The notes below the pieces were generated by a model. It searched no databases, had not been told where the DNA came from, and saw only the letters and a program-made list of their open reading frames with translations. A stretch of DNA of 64,000 nucleotides, from positions 47,031-111,030 of the forward strand of contig NZ_BMEQ01000015.1 of assembly GCF_014636775.1 (NCBI RefSeq), written 5' to 3'. Both the position numbers and the translations under genes were made by a program. This document shows positions 36,013 through 44,520 of the stretch, piece after piece. This DNA is from Kocuria dechangensis (GTDB taxonomy: Bacteria; Actinomycetota; Actinomycetes; Actinomycetales; Micrococcaceae). Within the stretch, counting starts at the first letter, position 1, and every line of letters starts with the position of its first letter.

Positions 36013-37904
36013 GAATCGCAATGGTCTCCGAGCACGCCAGCCCGCTGGCCGCCCTCGGCGGGGTGGACGCCGGGGGACAGAACGTCTACGTGGCCGCCCT
36101 CGCCGCGGGCCTGGCCCGCCGCGGCCACCAGGTGAGCGTCTACACCCGCCGCGACGACGCGCGGCTGCCGGAGGTCGTCGACCTCGTCCCCGGCGCCCGC
36201 GTGGTGCACGTCCCCGCCGGGCCCCCGAGCCTCCTGCCCAAGGACGAGCTCGCCCCGTACATGGACGACTTCGGCCGCTGGCTCGCCCGGGACTGGGTCC
36301 GCCACGGGGTGCCCGACCTCGTGCACGCCCACTTCTGGATGTCCGGGCTCGCCGCCCGCCGTGCGGCCGAGGCCCTGCAGATCCCGGTGGTGCAGACCTT
36401 CCACGCCCTCGGCGCGGTCAAGCGCCGGCACCAGGGCGCGGCCGACACCAGCCCCGCGGGCCGGCTCGCCGCGGAGAACGAGACCATCGCCGTCGCGGAC
36501 CTCGTCCTGGCCACGTGCCGGGACGAGCGTGCCGAGCTGCTGGCCCTCGGCGGGGACCCGTCCCGGATCGACGTGGTGCCGTGCGGCGTGGACCTCGAGG
36601 CCTTCGAGCCGGCCTCGGCGCGCACCGACCCGCACCGGCCCCGCGTCGTGGCCCTGGGCCGGCTCGTGGAGCGCAAGGGCGTGGACGTCGTGGTCCGCGC
36701 CCTGGCGCAGCTGCCCGGCGCCGAGCTGGTCGTCGCCGGCGGCCCCGACCGCTCCGAGCTCGACCGCGACCCCGAGGCCCTGCGGCTGCGCGCCCTGGCC
36801 CGCGAGCTCGGCGTGGCCGACCGCGTGGAGCTGCTCGGCCGCGTGGACCACGACGACGCCGCCGTCCTGCTCGCCACCGCCGACGTGGTCGCCTGCACCC
36901 CCTGGTACGAGCCGTTCGGCATGGTGCCCCTGGAGGCCATGGCCTGCGGCCGGCCCGTGGTGGGCAGCGCGGTCGGCGGGCTGCTCGACAGCGTCGAGGA
37001 CGGGGTGACCGGCCTGCTCGTCCCGCCCCGGGACGTGGCCGGCACGGCCGCCGCCCTGCGCACCCTGCTGGAGGACCCCGGGCTCGCCGCCCGCATGGGC
37101 CGGGCCGGCCGCGACCGGGTGGAGCGGCTGTTCGGCTGGGCGCAGGTGGCCGAGCAGACCGAGCGCTCCTACGAGCGGGTCCTCGAGCGCCACCGCCGCG
37201 AGCACCCGCCGCTGCTGGCCGAGACCGAGCGCTGGCTCGGCAGCCACCTCGACGAGCTGGCCATCGCCGCGCGGGAGGCCGCCCAGCACGCCGGCGTCGT
37301 CGACCGCTGGGGCGCCCGCCTCGCGGGCCTGCTGGCCTCGGGGGGCCGGGTGCTCGCCGCCGGCAACGGCGGCAGCGCCGCCGAGGCGCAGCACTTCACC
37401 GCGGAGCTCGTCGGCCGCTTCGTCGACGAGCGCCGCCCGCTGTCCGCGGTGTGCCTGTCCGCCGAGACCTCCAGCCTGACCGCGATCGTCAACGACTACG
37501 GCGCCGAGGAGGTCTTCGCCCGCCAGGTCCAGGCCCACGGCCGCCCGGGCGACGTCCTGGTGCTGCTGTCCACGTCCGGGCGCAGCCCCAACGTCCTGGC
37601 CGCCGCCGAGCGGGCCCGCGAGCAGGGCCTGCACGTCTGGGCCCTCACCGGCCCCGGCCCCAACCCGCTGGGCGAGCTCGCCGACGAGTCCCTCACGGTC
37701 GACGCGCCCACCACCTCGGTCATCCAGGAGGTCCACCTCATGCTCCTGCACGCCGTGTGCGCTGCCGTGGACGCCCGCCTCGCCCCCCGGACCGGGGCCG
37801 GACGCGCCGGCCCGCGTGCCGCCGCGGCGCGGTCCGCCCCGGCGGGCGGGCGCCCGGGCGCGGCCGAGGACCCGGCCGCGGCGGTCCGGGCGGGGGTGGC
37901 ATGA
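36009..37904 (+). CDS. Fusion: GT4 glycosyltransferase + GmhA-type sedoheptulose-7-phosphate isomerase (SIS)
   Basis: A 631-residue fusion. Residues about 1-395 are a GT4 transferase: EHASPLAALGGVDAGGQNVY, then LGRLVERKGVDVVVRAL, and EPFGMVPLEAMACGRPVVG as the donor site, close to SqdX/sucrose-synthase-like members. Residues about 400-590 are a SIS domain matching GmhA: GNGGSAAEAQHFTAEL near 452, LTAIVNDYG, STSGRSPNVL and SVIQEVHLMLLH with the metal-site Gln and His. GmhA turns sedoheptulose 7-phosphate into heptose 7-phosphate, the first step to ADP-heptose. The tail is Ala/Pro-rich. Start ATG overlaps the previous stop. Confidence 0.87.
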   Translation: MRIAMVSEHASPLAALGGVDAGGQNVYVAALAAGLARRGHQVSVYTRRDDARLPEVVDLVPGARVVHVPAGPPSLLPKDELAPYMDDFGRWLARDWVRHGVPDLVHAHFWMSGLAARRAAEALQIPVVQTFHALGAVKRRHQGAADTSPAGRLAAENETIAVADLVLATCRDERAELLALGGDPSRIDVVPCGVDLEAFEPASARTDPHRPRVVALGRLVERKGVDVVVRALAQLPGAELVVAGGPDRSELDRDPEALRLRALARELGVADRVELLGRVDHDDAAVLLATADVVACTPWYEPFGMVPLEAMACGRPVVGSAVGGLLDSVEDGVTGLLVPPRDVAGTAAALRTLLEDPGLAARMGRAGRDRVERLFGWAQVAEQTERSYERVLERHRREHPPLLAETERWLGSHLDELAIAAREAAQHAGVVDRWGARLAGLLASGGRVLAAGNGGSAAEAQHFTAELVGRFVDERRPLSAVCLSAETSSLTAIVNDYGAEEVFARQVQAHGRPGDVLVLLSTSGRSPNVLAAAERAREQGLHVWALTGPGPNPLGELADESLTVDAPTTSVIQEVHLMLLHAVCAAVDARLAPRTGAGRAGPRAAAARSAPAGGRPGAAEDPAAAVRAGVA

Positions 37905-39313
37905 GCGCCGCCCGGATCGTCGTCGTCGGCGACGCGCTGCTGGACCGGGACGTCGACGGCCACTCCACGCGCCTGAGCCCGGACGCCCCGGTGCCGGTCG
38001 TCGACGTCGACGACGTCTTCGCGAGCCCCGGCGGCGCCGGCCTGGCGGCCCTGCTGTGCGCCGAGCCGCCCGCCGCCGGCACCGTCCCCGGCGAGGTCTC
38101 CGTGACCCTGCTGGCCCCCGTGGCCGCGGACGCCGCCGGCCACGAGCTCGCCGCCGCCCTCGGGGACGTCGCCCTGGAACGGCTCGGCCACCGGGGCGGG
38201 ACCCGCACCAAGACCCGCGTCCGCAGCGCCGGCCAGACCCTCGTGCGCGTCGACGAGGGCGGCCCCGGCACACCGGTCGGGGTCTCGGCCTCCCACGTCG
38301 CCGCCGTCCTGGCCGGCGCGGACGCCGTGCTCGTCTCCGACTACGGCGGCGGGGTCACCCGGGACCCCGCCGTGCGCGCGGCGCTGGAGGCGCACGCCCG
38401 CACCGGCACGGTCGTGTGGGACCCGCACCCGCGCGGCGGGCCGCCCGTGCCCGGGTGCGCGCTCGTCACCCCGAACGCCGCGGAGGCCGCCCACGCCCTG
38501 GGTGCGCCGGGCACGACCGCCCCGCGGGACCTCGCGGGTGCCCTGCGCGAGCGGTGGTCCGCCCGGGCCGTGGCCGTCACGGCCGGGGCCGAGGGCGCCC
38601 ACCTGGCAACCGCGGCCGGCACCGAGCTCGTCCCCGCCGCCCCCGTGCGCAACACCGACCCGTGCGGGGCGGGGGACCGCTTCGCGTCCGCCGCGGCCCT
38701 GGCCCTCGGCGCCGGCGCGGACGTCACCACCGCCGTGGAGACGGCCGTGGAGTCCGCCGGGCAGTGGGTCGCCGCCGGCGGCGCCGCCACCTGGCGGACC
38801 CGCCGGGCGGCGGGCGCCGCGGACGGGCCCGGCCTGCACCCGGGTGCCGAGCGGCTGCCGCGGGACGTCCAGGACCTGCTCGCCGGCGTGCGCGCGCGGG
38901 GCGGAAAGGTCGTGGCCACCGGCGGGTGCTTCGACGTCCTGCACGCCGGGCACATCGCCTCCCTCGACGCCGCCCGCCGGCTCGGCGACGCCCTGGTGGT
39001 CCTGCTCAACGCGGACGGCTCCGTGCGGCGGCTCAAGGGCCCCGGCCGGCCCGTCGTCGGCCAGCAGGACCGCGCCCGCGTCCTCGCGGCCCTGCGCAGC
39101 GTCGACGCTGTCGTGGTCTTCGACGAGGACGACCCCCGCGCCGCCCTGAACCTGCTGCGCCCCGACATCTGGGTCAAGGGCGGGGACTACACCCCCGAAC
39201 AGCTGCCGGAGGCCGCCGACGTCCGCGGCTGGGGCGGAGAGGTGACCGTCCTGCCGTACCTCTCGGGCCGCTCCACCACCGCGATCCTGCAGCGGGCCGG
39301 CCGTGAGCGCTGA
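37901..39313 (+). CDS. hldE: Bifunctional heptose-7-phosphate kinase / heptose-1-phosphate adenylyltransferase
   Basis: A 470-residue HldE (RfaE) protein. Residues about 1-315 are a ribokinase-type sugar kinase: VVGDALLDRDVDG, LSPDAPVPVVDV and the catalytic base region NTDPCGAGDRF. Residues about 330-470 are the nucleotidyltransferase: GCFDVLHAGHIASL near 342, LNADGSVRRLKG and VKGGDYTPEQL. It makes heptose 1,7-bisphosphate and, after GmhB acts, ADP-heptose. With the GmhA and GmhB domains in the two fusion genes, the whole ADP-D,D-heptose route is in this operon. ATGA overlap upstream; the next gene starts 11 bases before its end. Confidence 0.92.
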   Translation: MSAARIVVVGDALLDRDVDGHSTRLSPDAPVPVVDVDDVFASPGGAGLAALLCAEPPAAGTVPGEVSVTLLAPVAADAAGHELAAALGDVALERLGHRGGTRTKTRVRSAGQTLVRVDEGGPGTPVGVSASHVAAVLAGADAVLVSDYGGGVTRDPAVRAALEAHARTGTVVWDPHPRGGPPVPGCALVTPNAAEAAHALGAPGTTAPRDLAGALRERWSARAVAVTAGAEGAHLATAAGTELVPAAPVRNTDPCGAGDRFASAAALALGAGADVTTAVETAVESAGQWVAAGGAATWRTRRAAGAADGPGLHPGAERLPRDVQDLLAGVRARGGKVVATGGCFDVLHAGHIASLDAARRLGDALVVLLNADGSVRRLKGPGRPVVGQQDRARVLAALRSVDAVVVFDEDDPRAALNLLRPDIWVKGGDYTPEQLPEAADVRGWGGEVTVLPYLSGRSTTAILQRAGRER

Positions 39314-40331
39314 GCCCCGCGCCCCCGGGGTCGTGGACCCGGCGACGATCGGGCCCGGCGATGTGCTCGTGCTCCGGGCGCTGGGCCTGGGGGACGCCCT
39401 CACCGGCGTGGCGCCCCTGCGCGGGGTGCGGCGGCTGTTCCCGGAGCGCCGGCTCGTGCTCGCGGCGCCCGCGGGCGTCGGGGAGTGGCTGGCCGGGCTC
39501 GGCGTCGTCGACGGCGTCCTGCCGGCCTCCGGTCTCGGGCCGCTGCCCCGGATGCCCGGCGGGCACGCCGCCGTCAACCTGCACGGGCGCGGGCCCCTGA
39601 GCCACGAGGTGCTGCTGGCCACCGGCCCGGAGCGGCTCGTGGCCTTCGGCACGGCCGGCCACGACGGTCCCGCGTGGCGCGCCGACGAGCACGAGGTGCA
39701 CCGCTGGTGCCGCCTGGTGCGGGCCGCCGGCGGGCCGTGCGGGCCGGAGGACCTCCTGCTGCGGGAGCACGTCCCGGCGCCCGCCGGCGCGCCCGTCGTG
39801 CTCCACCCCGGCGCCGCCTCCGCCTCCCGCCGCTGGCCCGCCGCGCGCTGGCGAGCCGTCGCCGAGGCCCTCGCCGCGGACGGGCACCGGATCGTCGTGA
39901 CCGGCTCGCCCGCGGAGGCGGAGCTGGCGGCGGCCGTGGCCGACGGACTGGACGCCGCGGAGAACCGCTGCGGCGCGCTGTCCCTGGCGGAGCTGGCGGA
40001 GACCGTCGGCGGGGCCGCGGCGGTGTTGAGCACCGACACCGGCGTGGCCCACGTGGCGACCGCCCTGGCCGTGCGCTCCGTGGTGCTCTTCGGGCCGACC
40101 CCGCCGGCGTGGTGGGGCCCCGCGGTGGACCCGCAGCTGCACACCGTGCTGTGGCACGGCGACCCGGCCGCCGGCGCGTGGGGGGACCCGCACGCCGACG
40201 TCCTCGACGAGCGGCTCGGCGCCGTGACCCCCGGCGAGGTGCTGGCCGCGGCCCGGGCCCAGCTCAGCCAGGTCCGTCCCGCCCCCGCCCCCGCCCCCGC
40301 CCACGACGCCGCGCTGCCCGGACGTCCCTGA
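39303..40331 (+). CDS. Glycosyltransferase family 9 (heptosyltransferase-like)
   Basis: A 342-residue second GT9-like protein: VLVLRALGLGDALTGVAPL as the N-terminal signature, VVLHPGAASASRRWPAARW near residue 163, and LSTDTGVAHVATALAVRSVV as the donor-site motif. This one fits the classical ADP-heptose transferase pattern better than the first. GTG at 39303 lies inside the end of hldE. The proline/alanine tail looks disordered. It probably adds heptose to a surface glycan or glycolipid. Confidence 0.85.
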   Translation: MSAEPRAPGVVDPATIGPGDVLVLRALGLGDALTGVAPLRGVRRLFPERRLVLAAPAGVGEWLAGLGVVDGVLPASGLGPLPRMPGGHAAVNLHGRGPLSHEVLLATGPERLVAFGTAGHDGPAWRADEHEVHRWCRLVRAAGGPCGPEDLLLREHVPAPAGAPVVLHPGAASASRRWPAARWRAVAEALAADGHRIVVTGSPAEAELAAAVADGLDAAENRCGALSLAELAETVGGAAAVLSTDTGVAHVATALAVRSVVLFGPTPPAWWGPAVDPQLHTVLWHGDPAAGAWGDPHADVLDERLGAVTPGEVLAAARAQLSQVRPAPAPAPAHDAALPGRP

Positions 40332-40403
40332 CCCCGGCCGACCACTCCCGGCCGCAGCCGGCCGTTCCGACCAGACCCGACCCGACCGACCCTGAGGAGC
40401 ATC

Positions 40404-41420
40404 GTGAACCCCACCACCGACGCGACCGCCGGCCCCGTCCCCGGCCGCCCGTTCCGCCGGGCGGTCGTGACCGGCGGCACCGGCTTCCTCGGCAGCCACC
40501 TGTGCACGGAGCTGCGCCGCCGCGAGGTGGAGGTCGTGTGCCTCGACAACTTCCTCACCGGCTCGGCCGCCAACATCGAGCACCTCGTCGGGGACCCCGG
40601 CTTCCGGCTGGTGCAGTGCGACGTCACCGACTACGTGCACGTGCCCGGCGACGTGGACCTCGTGCTGCACTTCGCCTCCCCGGCGTCCCCGATCGACTAC
40701 CTCAAGCTGCCGATCCACACCCTCAAGGTGGGCTCCATCGGCACCCACCACGCCCTGGGCCTGGCCAAGGACAAGGGCGCGCGGTTCGTGCTGGCGTCCA
40801 CCTCCGAGGTCTACGGCGACCCGCAGGTGCACCCGCAGCCCGAGAGCTACTGGGGCCACGTCAATCCGGTGGGCCCGCGCGGGGTCTACGACGAGGCCAA
40901 GCGCTTCGCCGAGGCCCTCACGGTCGCCTACCGCTCGGAGCACGACGTCGACACCGCGATCGTGCGGATCTTCAACACGTTCGGGCCCCGGATGCGGCCC
41001 TTCGACGGGCGGGCCATCCCCACCTTCGTCCGCCAGGCCCTGGCCGGGGAGCCGCTGACCGTGACCGGCGACGGCGCCCAGACCCGCTCGGTCTGCTACG
41101 TCTCCGACCTGGTCCGCGGGATCCTGGCGCTGGCCGGGAGCGGGCACAGCGGGCCCATGAACATCGGCAACCCGCACGAGCTGTCCGTGCTGCAGATCGC
41201 CCGGGACGTGATCGCGGCCACGGGCTCGACCTCGGAGATCGAGTTCGTCGACCGCCCGGTCGACGACCCGATGGTCCGCCGCCCGGACACCACGCTGGCC
41301 ACCGCCGTGCTCGGCTGGGAGCCGGAGGTGCCCTGGACCGAGGGCCTGGCCCGGACCGTCGACTGGTTCCGGGAGGCGCCGGCCACGGACCCGGTGTCCG
41401 CCGCGGCCCGGCGCCGATAG
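40404..41420 (+). CDS. NAD-dependent SDR, UDP-glucuronate decarboxylase (UXS)-like
   Basis: A 338-residue extended [14 protein letters not shown] near residue 24, [18 protein letters not shown] and YDEAK near 162 with the catalytic Tyr-Lys. The run [20 protein letters not shown] is characteristic of UDP-glucuronic acid decarboxylases that make UDP-xylose. It is not a good HldD (ADP-heptose epimerase) match. GTG at 40404 follows GAGGAG after a 72-base gap, so it may be the last operon gene or partly separate. It would add a pentose donor to the glycan pathway. Confidence 0.8.
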   Translation: MNPTTDATAGPVPGRPFRRAVVTGGTGFLGSHLCTELRRREVEVVCLDNFLTGSAANIEHLVGDPGFRLVQCDVTDYVHVPGDVDLVLHFASPASPIDYLKLPIHTLKVGSIGTHHALGLAKDKGARFVLASTSEVYGDPQVHPQPESYWGHVNPVGPRGVYDEAKRFAEALTVAYRSEHDVDTAIVRIFNTFGPRMRPFDGRAIPTFVRQALAGEPLTVTGDGAQTRSVCYVSDLVRGILALAGSGHSGPMNIGNPHELSVLQIARDVIAATGSTSEIEFVDRPVDDPMVRRPDTTLATAVLGWEPEVPWTEGLARTVDWFREAPATDPVSAAARRR

Positions 41421-41457
41421 GCGGACCCGGGCCGGGCCGGACCCGGCCGGGCCCGCC
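41420..41457. terminator. Hairpin between converging genes
   Basis: GGCGGACCCGGGCCGGG pairs with CCCGGCCGGGCCCGCC except for one mismatch and one bulge. It lies exactly between the stops of the UXS-like gene and the M56 peptidase gene and could end both transcripts. Confidence 0.6.
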
Positions 41458-41458
41458 G

Positions 41459-42409
41459 TCAGCCGAGCAGGTCGGCGAGCCCGGGGGCGAGCAGCAGGAC
41501 GGTCGGCACGGTGACGAGCGCGGCGGCCGCGCCGACGACCGCGGCCCGCGGGCCCGGCGGCAGGGGCGCCGCCTCGAGCCGGAGGATGCGGTGGCGTGCT
41601 TCCTCGGCGGGGGCCGCGGCCGACCAGATGCCGTCGACGCGGTGCTGGGCGGCAGGCGGGCACCCGGTGCTGACCAGTGCGATGGCCCGGGCGAGGGAGC
41701 GGTCGTCGACGCTGTGGCGGGCGCGGTCGTCGGCGAGCATCTCGACGAGGAGGCCCACCTCGTGCTGGGCGCGGTGGGCGATGGGGAACCAGGGCAGGGA
41801 GGCCCGCCAGGCCCGGAACAGCACCAGCACGATGTCGTGGCGCTGGGTGGCGTGGGCCCGTTCGTGCTCGATCACCGCCTCCAGCTCGTCCTCCCCGAGC
41901 AGCGACAGCAGCCCGGCGGAGAGGACGGTCATCGGGGTGAACGCCCCGGGGAGGCAGTAGGCGACCGGGGCGGGGTCGTCGAGGAGCCGGGTGCCGGGGG
42001 CGTCGGGCAGCGGTGTGCTCAGCAGCCGGACCAGCTGGGCGTGCCGGCGGCGCTCCCCCTCGGTCCGCACGACCGTGACGAGCAGGTTCAGCAGGAGGTG
42101 ACCCCCGAGGAGGACGGCTCCGGTCAGCGCCAGGACGTGCCACGGGCCCGCGGGGCTCCACGGCTGGTCCCCCAGGAGGCCGGCGGCGAGGCCGATGCCG
42201 CCCCCGACCAGGTCCTGCCCGAAGGGCGCCAGGCCGAAGGTGATCAGGGCCCCGAGCATCGACAGCCCGCCGGCGAGCGCGATCGCCTGCCAGAGCACGA
42301 GGGCCGTGGCGGGTGCGCGGTCGGGCCACGCGGCGTGGGACAGGAGGATCGGGGCGGGCCAGGCCAGGACGACGGCGAGGCCCGCGAGGGCGATCGAGGC
42401 GCTGATCAC
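41459..42409 (-). CDS. M56-family (BlaR1-like) membrane metallopeptidase
   Basis: A 316-residue membrane protein with four or five predicted helices and the zinc motif EHERAH near residue 190 in VIEHERAHATQRHDIVLVLF. The family includes the protease part of BlaR1/MecR1; no C-terminal sensor domain is attached here. It begins with GTG 6 bases after the BlaI-type regulator gene, so the two form an operon. By analogy it would cleave the repressor in response to a signal, here probably respiratory or envelope stress rather than a beta-lactam. That is inference from the neighbouring cyd genes. Confidence 0.82.
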   Translation of the reverse strand: MISASIALAGLAVVLAWPAPILLSHAAWPDRAPATALVLWQAIALAGGLSMLGALITFGLAPFGQDLVGGGIGLAAGLLGDQPWSPAGPWHVLALTGAVLLGGHLLLNLLVTVVRTEGERRRHAQLVRLLSTPLPDAPGTRLLDDPAPVAYCLPGAFTPMTVLSAGLLSLLGEDELEAVIEHERAHATQRHDIVLVLFRAWRASLPWFPIAHRAQHEVGLLVEMLADDRARHSVDDRSLARAIALVSTGCPPAAQHRVDGIWSAAAPAEEARHRILRLEAAPLPPGPRAAVVGAAAALVTVPTVLLLAPGLADLLG

Positions 42410-42415
42410 ACGGGC

Positions 42416-42802
42416 TCAGTGGTCGCCGAGGAGGCGCCGCAGGGTCTCCGCCTCCTCGGGGCTGACACCCCCGACGAAGCGTGCGAGCACCGCGGTCCGG
42501 TCGTCGGCCGCCCCGAGGACGTCGTGCATGAGGTTGGCCATGTGCTCCTCGCGCGAGGCCGCGGCGCGGTAGCGGTGGGGGCGGGAGGCGCGTTCGCGCC
42601 GGACGAAGCCCTTGCGCTCCAGGCGGGACAGGACGGTGAGCACGGTGGTGGCGGCGCGGGGGCGGCCGCTGTCGGTGCTCTCGGGGAGCTCTTCCAGGAG
42701 GTCGTAGGCGGACAGCGGGGTGTCCGTCCGCCAGAGGATCTCCATGACGGATCGCTCCAGTTCGCCCAGGGGGCTCGCGCGTCGTGTTTCGTCTGTTGCC
42801 AC
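42416..42802 (-). CDS. BlaI/MecI/CopY-family repressor
   Basis: A 128-residue winged-helix repressor: LGELERSVMEILWRTDTPLS, then AATTVLTVLSRLERKGFVRR as the DNA-binding part, followed by the helical dimerisation tail. GTG at 42802 lies 7 bases after a TACAAT -10 hexamer on the minus strand, so its message is probably leaderless. Two palindromic sites separate it from cydA, and one overlaps its own -35 region. It is expected to repress itself, the M56 peptidase and the cyd operon. Confidence 0.88.
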   Translation of the reverse strand: MATDETRRASPLGELERSVMEILWRTDTPLSAYDLLEELPESTDSGRPRAATTVLTVLSRLERKGFVRRERASRPHRYRAAASREEHMANLMHDVLGAADDRTAVLARFVGGVSPEEAETLRRLLGDH

Positions 42803-42808
42803 CGGCCG

Positions 42809-42872
42809 ATTGTAGCCGACCGGTCCACTTGTTCTACAGTCCCGTAGAAGTAGTTCTACGACCCGTAGAACT
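42809..42872. promoter_or_regulatory. Shared BlaI-type operators between blaI and cydA
   Basis: Site 1 is TTCTAC (42832-42837) with GTAGAA (42844-42849). Site 2 is a perfect repeat, AGTTCTACG (42852-42860) and CGTAGAACT (42864-42872). Both fit the TACA/TGTA-like symmetry used by BlaI-family repressors. The minus-strand -10 TACAAT covers 42809-42814, which puts site 1 over the blaI -35 region. Site 2 lies 38 bases before the cydA ATG. Confidence 0.75.
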
Positions 42873-42909
42873 GCTTCCGTGCCGTGTCGACGATTTGGGG
42901 GAGCAGCCC

Positions 42910-44493
42910 ATGGATCCGCTGGAGATCGCCCGGTGGCAGTTCGGGATCACCACCGTCTACCACTTCGTGATGGTCCCGCTCACCCTCGGGCTGGGCCTGC
43001 TGGTGGCGCTCATGCAGACGATGTGGGTCCGCACCGGCGACGAGCGCTGGCTGCGGATGACGAAGTTCTGGGGCAAGCTCTACCTGATCAACTTCATCGT
43101 GGGCGTGGCCACCGGGCTCGTGCAGGAGTTCCAGTTCGGGATGGCCTGGAGCGAGTACTCCCGCTTCGTCGGCGACGTCTTCGGGGCGCCGCTGGCGATG
43201 GAGGGTCTGCTGGCCTTCTTCTTCGAGTCCACCTTCCTGGGCCTGTGGATCTTCGGCTGGGACCGCCTGCCGAAGAGGCTGCACCTGGCCACGCTGTGGA
43301 CCGCGGTGCTCGGCTCCGTGGTCTCGGCGTTCTTCATCATCGTCGCCAACTCCTGGATGCAGCACCCGGTGGGCGTGGAGATGGTGGACGGCCGCCCGGT
43401 GATGAACGACGTGTGGGCCGTGCTGACCAACAACACCGCCCTGGTGGCCTACGGCCACACCCTGGCCGGGGCCGTGGCGGTGGGCGCGGCGTTCCTCGTG
43501 GGGGTCTCCTGGTACCAGCTGTGGCAGCGCCGCCGGGACGGCATCGACACCGTCGACGCCCGGGGCGCGGTGGTCGTGGGGGAGCGCCCCGACGTCCCCG
43601 GCCGGGACCGGGCCGACCACGGGGTGTGGCTGTCCAGCCTGCGCATCGGTGCGGTGGTCGCCGTCGTCGCCTTCGGCGGGGTGGCCGCCACCGGGGACCT
43701 GCAGGGCAAGCTGATGTTCGAGCAGCAGCCGCTGAAGATGGCCGCCGCCGAGGCGGCCTGCCACGACGGCACCAGCTTCTCGGTGCTGTCCGTGGGCCCG
43801 CTGGGCGGCCAGGACTGCGACCAGGTGACCAACGTCATCGAGATCCCGGGCCTGCTGTCGTTCCTGGCCCACGGGGACCTCGACACCGAGGTCAAGGGCG
43901 TGAACACGCTCATCCCGGAGTACGAGGCCGCCTACGGCACCCACCTGCCCGACGACCCCCTGTACGGGGAGCGCGCCGGCCAGAGGATCGACTACCTGCC
44001 CCTGATGGAGGTCACCTACTGGGGCTTCCGCATGATGATCGGCTTCGGCGTGCTCGCCGCCGCGTTCGCGGCCCTCACGCTGTGGCTCACCCGGAAGGGC
44101 ACTGTGCCGGCCTCCAAGGCGCTGATGTGGGTGGCGGTGGCGAGCATCCTGGCGCCGTTCGGGGCCAACATCGCCGGGTGGGTGTTCACCGAGATGGGCC
44201 GCCAGCCCTTCGTCGTCGCCCCGAACCCCACCCCCGGCGGGGTGGACGGGGTGTACATGTACACCGCCGCCGCCGTCTCGCCGGGGGTCAGCGGGGAGGA
44301 GGTCGTCTTCTCCCTCGTCACCCTCGGGCTGATCTACGGGGTCCTGCTGGTGATCGAGACGATGCTGCTCGTGCGCTACGTGCGCGGCGGGGTCGCCTCG
44401 GCCATGCCCGAGCTCGCCCACCGCGACGACGACCCCGACCACCCCCACGGCACCCCCGGCCGGCGCGACGACGTGCTCGCCTTCGCCTACTGA
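42910..44493 (+). CDS. cydA: Cytochrome bd ubiquinol/menaquinol oxidase subunit I
   Basis: A 527-residue, nine-helix subunit: WQFGITTVYHFVMVPLTLGL carries the heme b595 ligand histidine, NSWMQHPVG with His in the b558 region, the quinol-binding loop around LDTEVKGVNTLIPEYE, and GWVFTEMGRQPF near the C-terminal half. The Q-loop is short, as in actinobacterial enzymes. The oxidase takes electrons from menaquinol to oxygen with high affinity. GGGGGAG precedes the ATG at 42910. First gene of cydA-cydB-cydDC behind BlaI-type operators. Confidence 0.93.
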   Translation: MDPLEIARWQFGITTVYHFVMVPLTLGLGLLVALMQTMWVRTGDERWLRMTKFWGKLYLINFIVGVATGLVQEFQFGMAWSEYSRFVGDVFGAPLAMEGLLAFFFESTFLGLWIFGWDRLPKRLHLATLWTAVLGSVVSAFFIIVANSWMQHPVGVEMVDGRPVMNDVWAVLTNNTALVAYGHTLAGAVAVGAAFLVGVSWYQLWQRRRDGIDTVDARGAVVVGERPDVPGRDRADHGVWLSSLRIGAVVAVVAFGGVAATGDLQGKLMFEQQPLKMAAAEAACHDGTSFSVLSVGPLGGQDCDQVTNVIEIPGLLSFLAHGDLDTEVKGVNTLIPEYEAAYGTHLPDDPLYGERAGQRIDYLPLMEVTYWGFRMMIGFGVLAAAFAALTLWLTRKGTVPASKALMWVAVASILAPFGANIAGWVFTEMGRQPFVVAPNPTPGGVDGVYMYTAAAVSPGVSGEEVVFSLVTLGLIYGVLLVIETMLLVRYVRGGVASAMPELAHRDDDPDHPHGTPGRRDDVLAFAY

Positions 44494-44520
44494 CGCCGAC
44501 GACCACAGGACGGCCCTGAC

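Noticed and set aside
40404..41420. SDR considered as HldD, the ADP-heptose epimerase
   Set aside because: The run around [18 protein letters not shown] and the overall pattern are of UDP-glucuronate decarboxylases.
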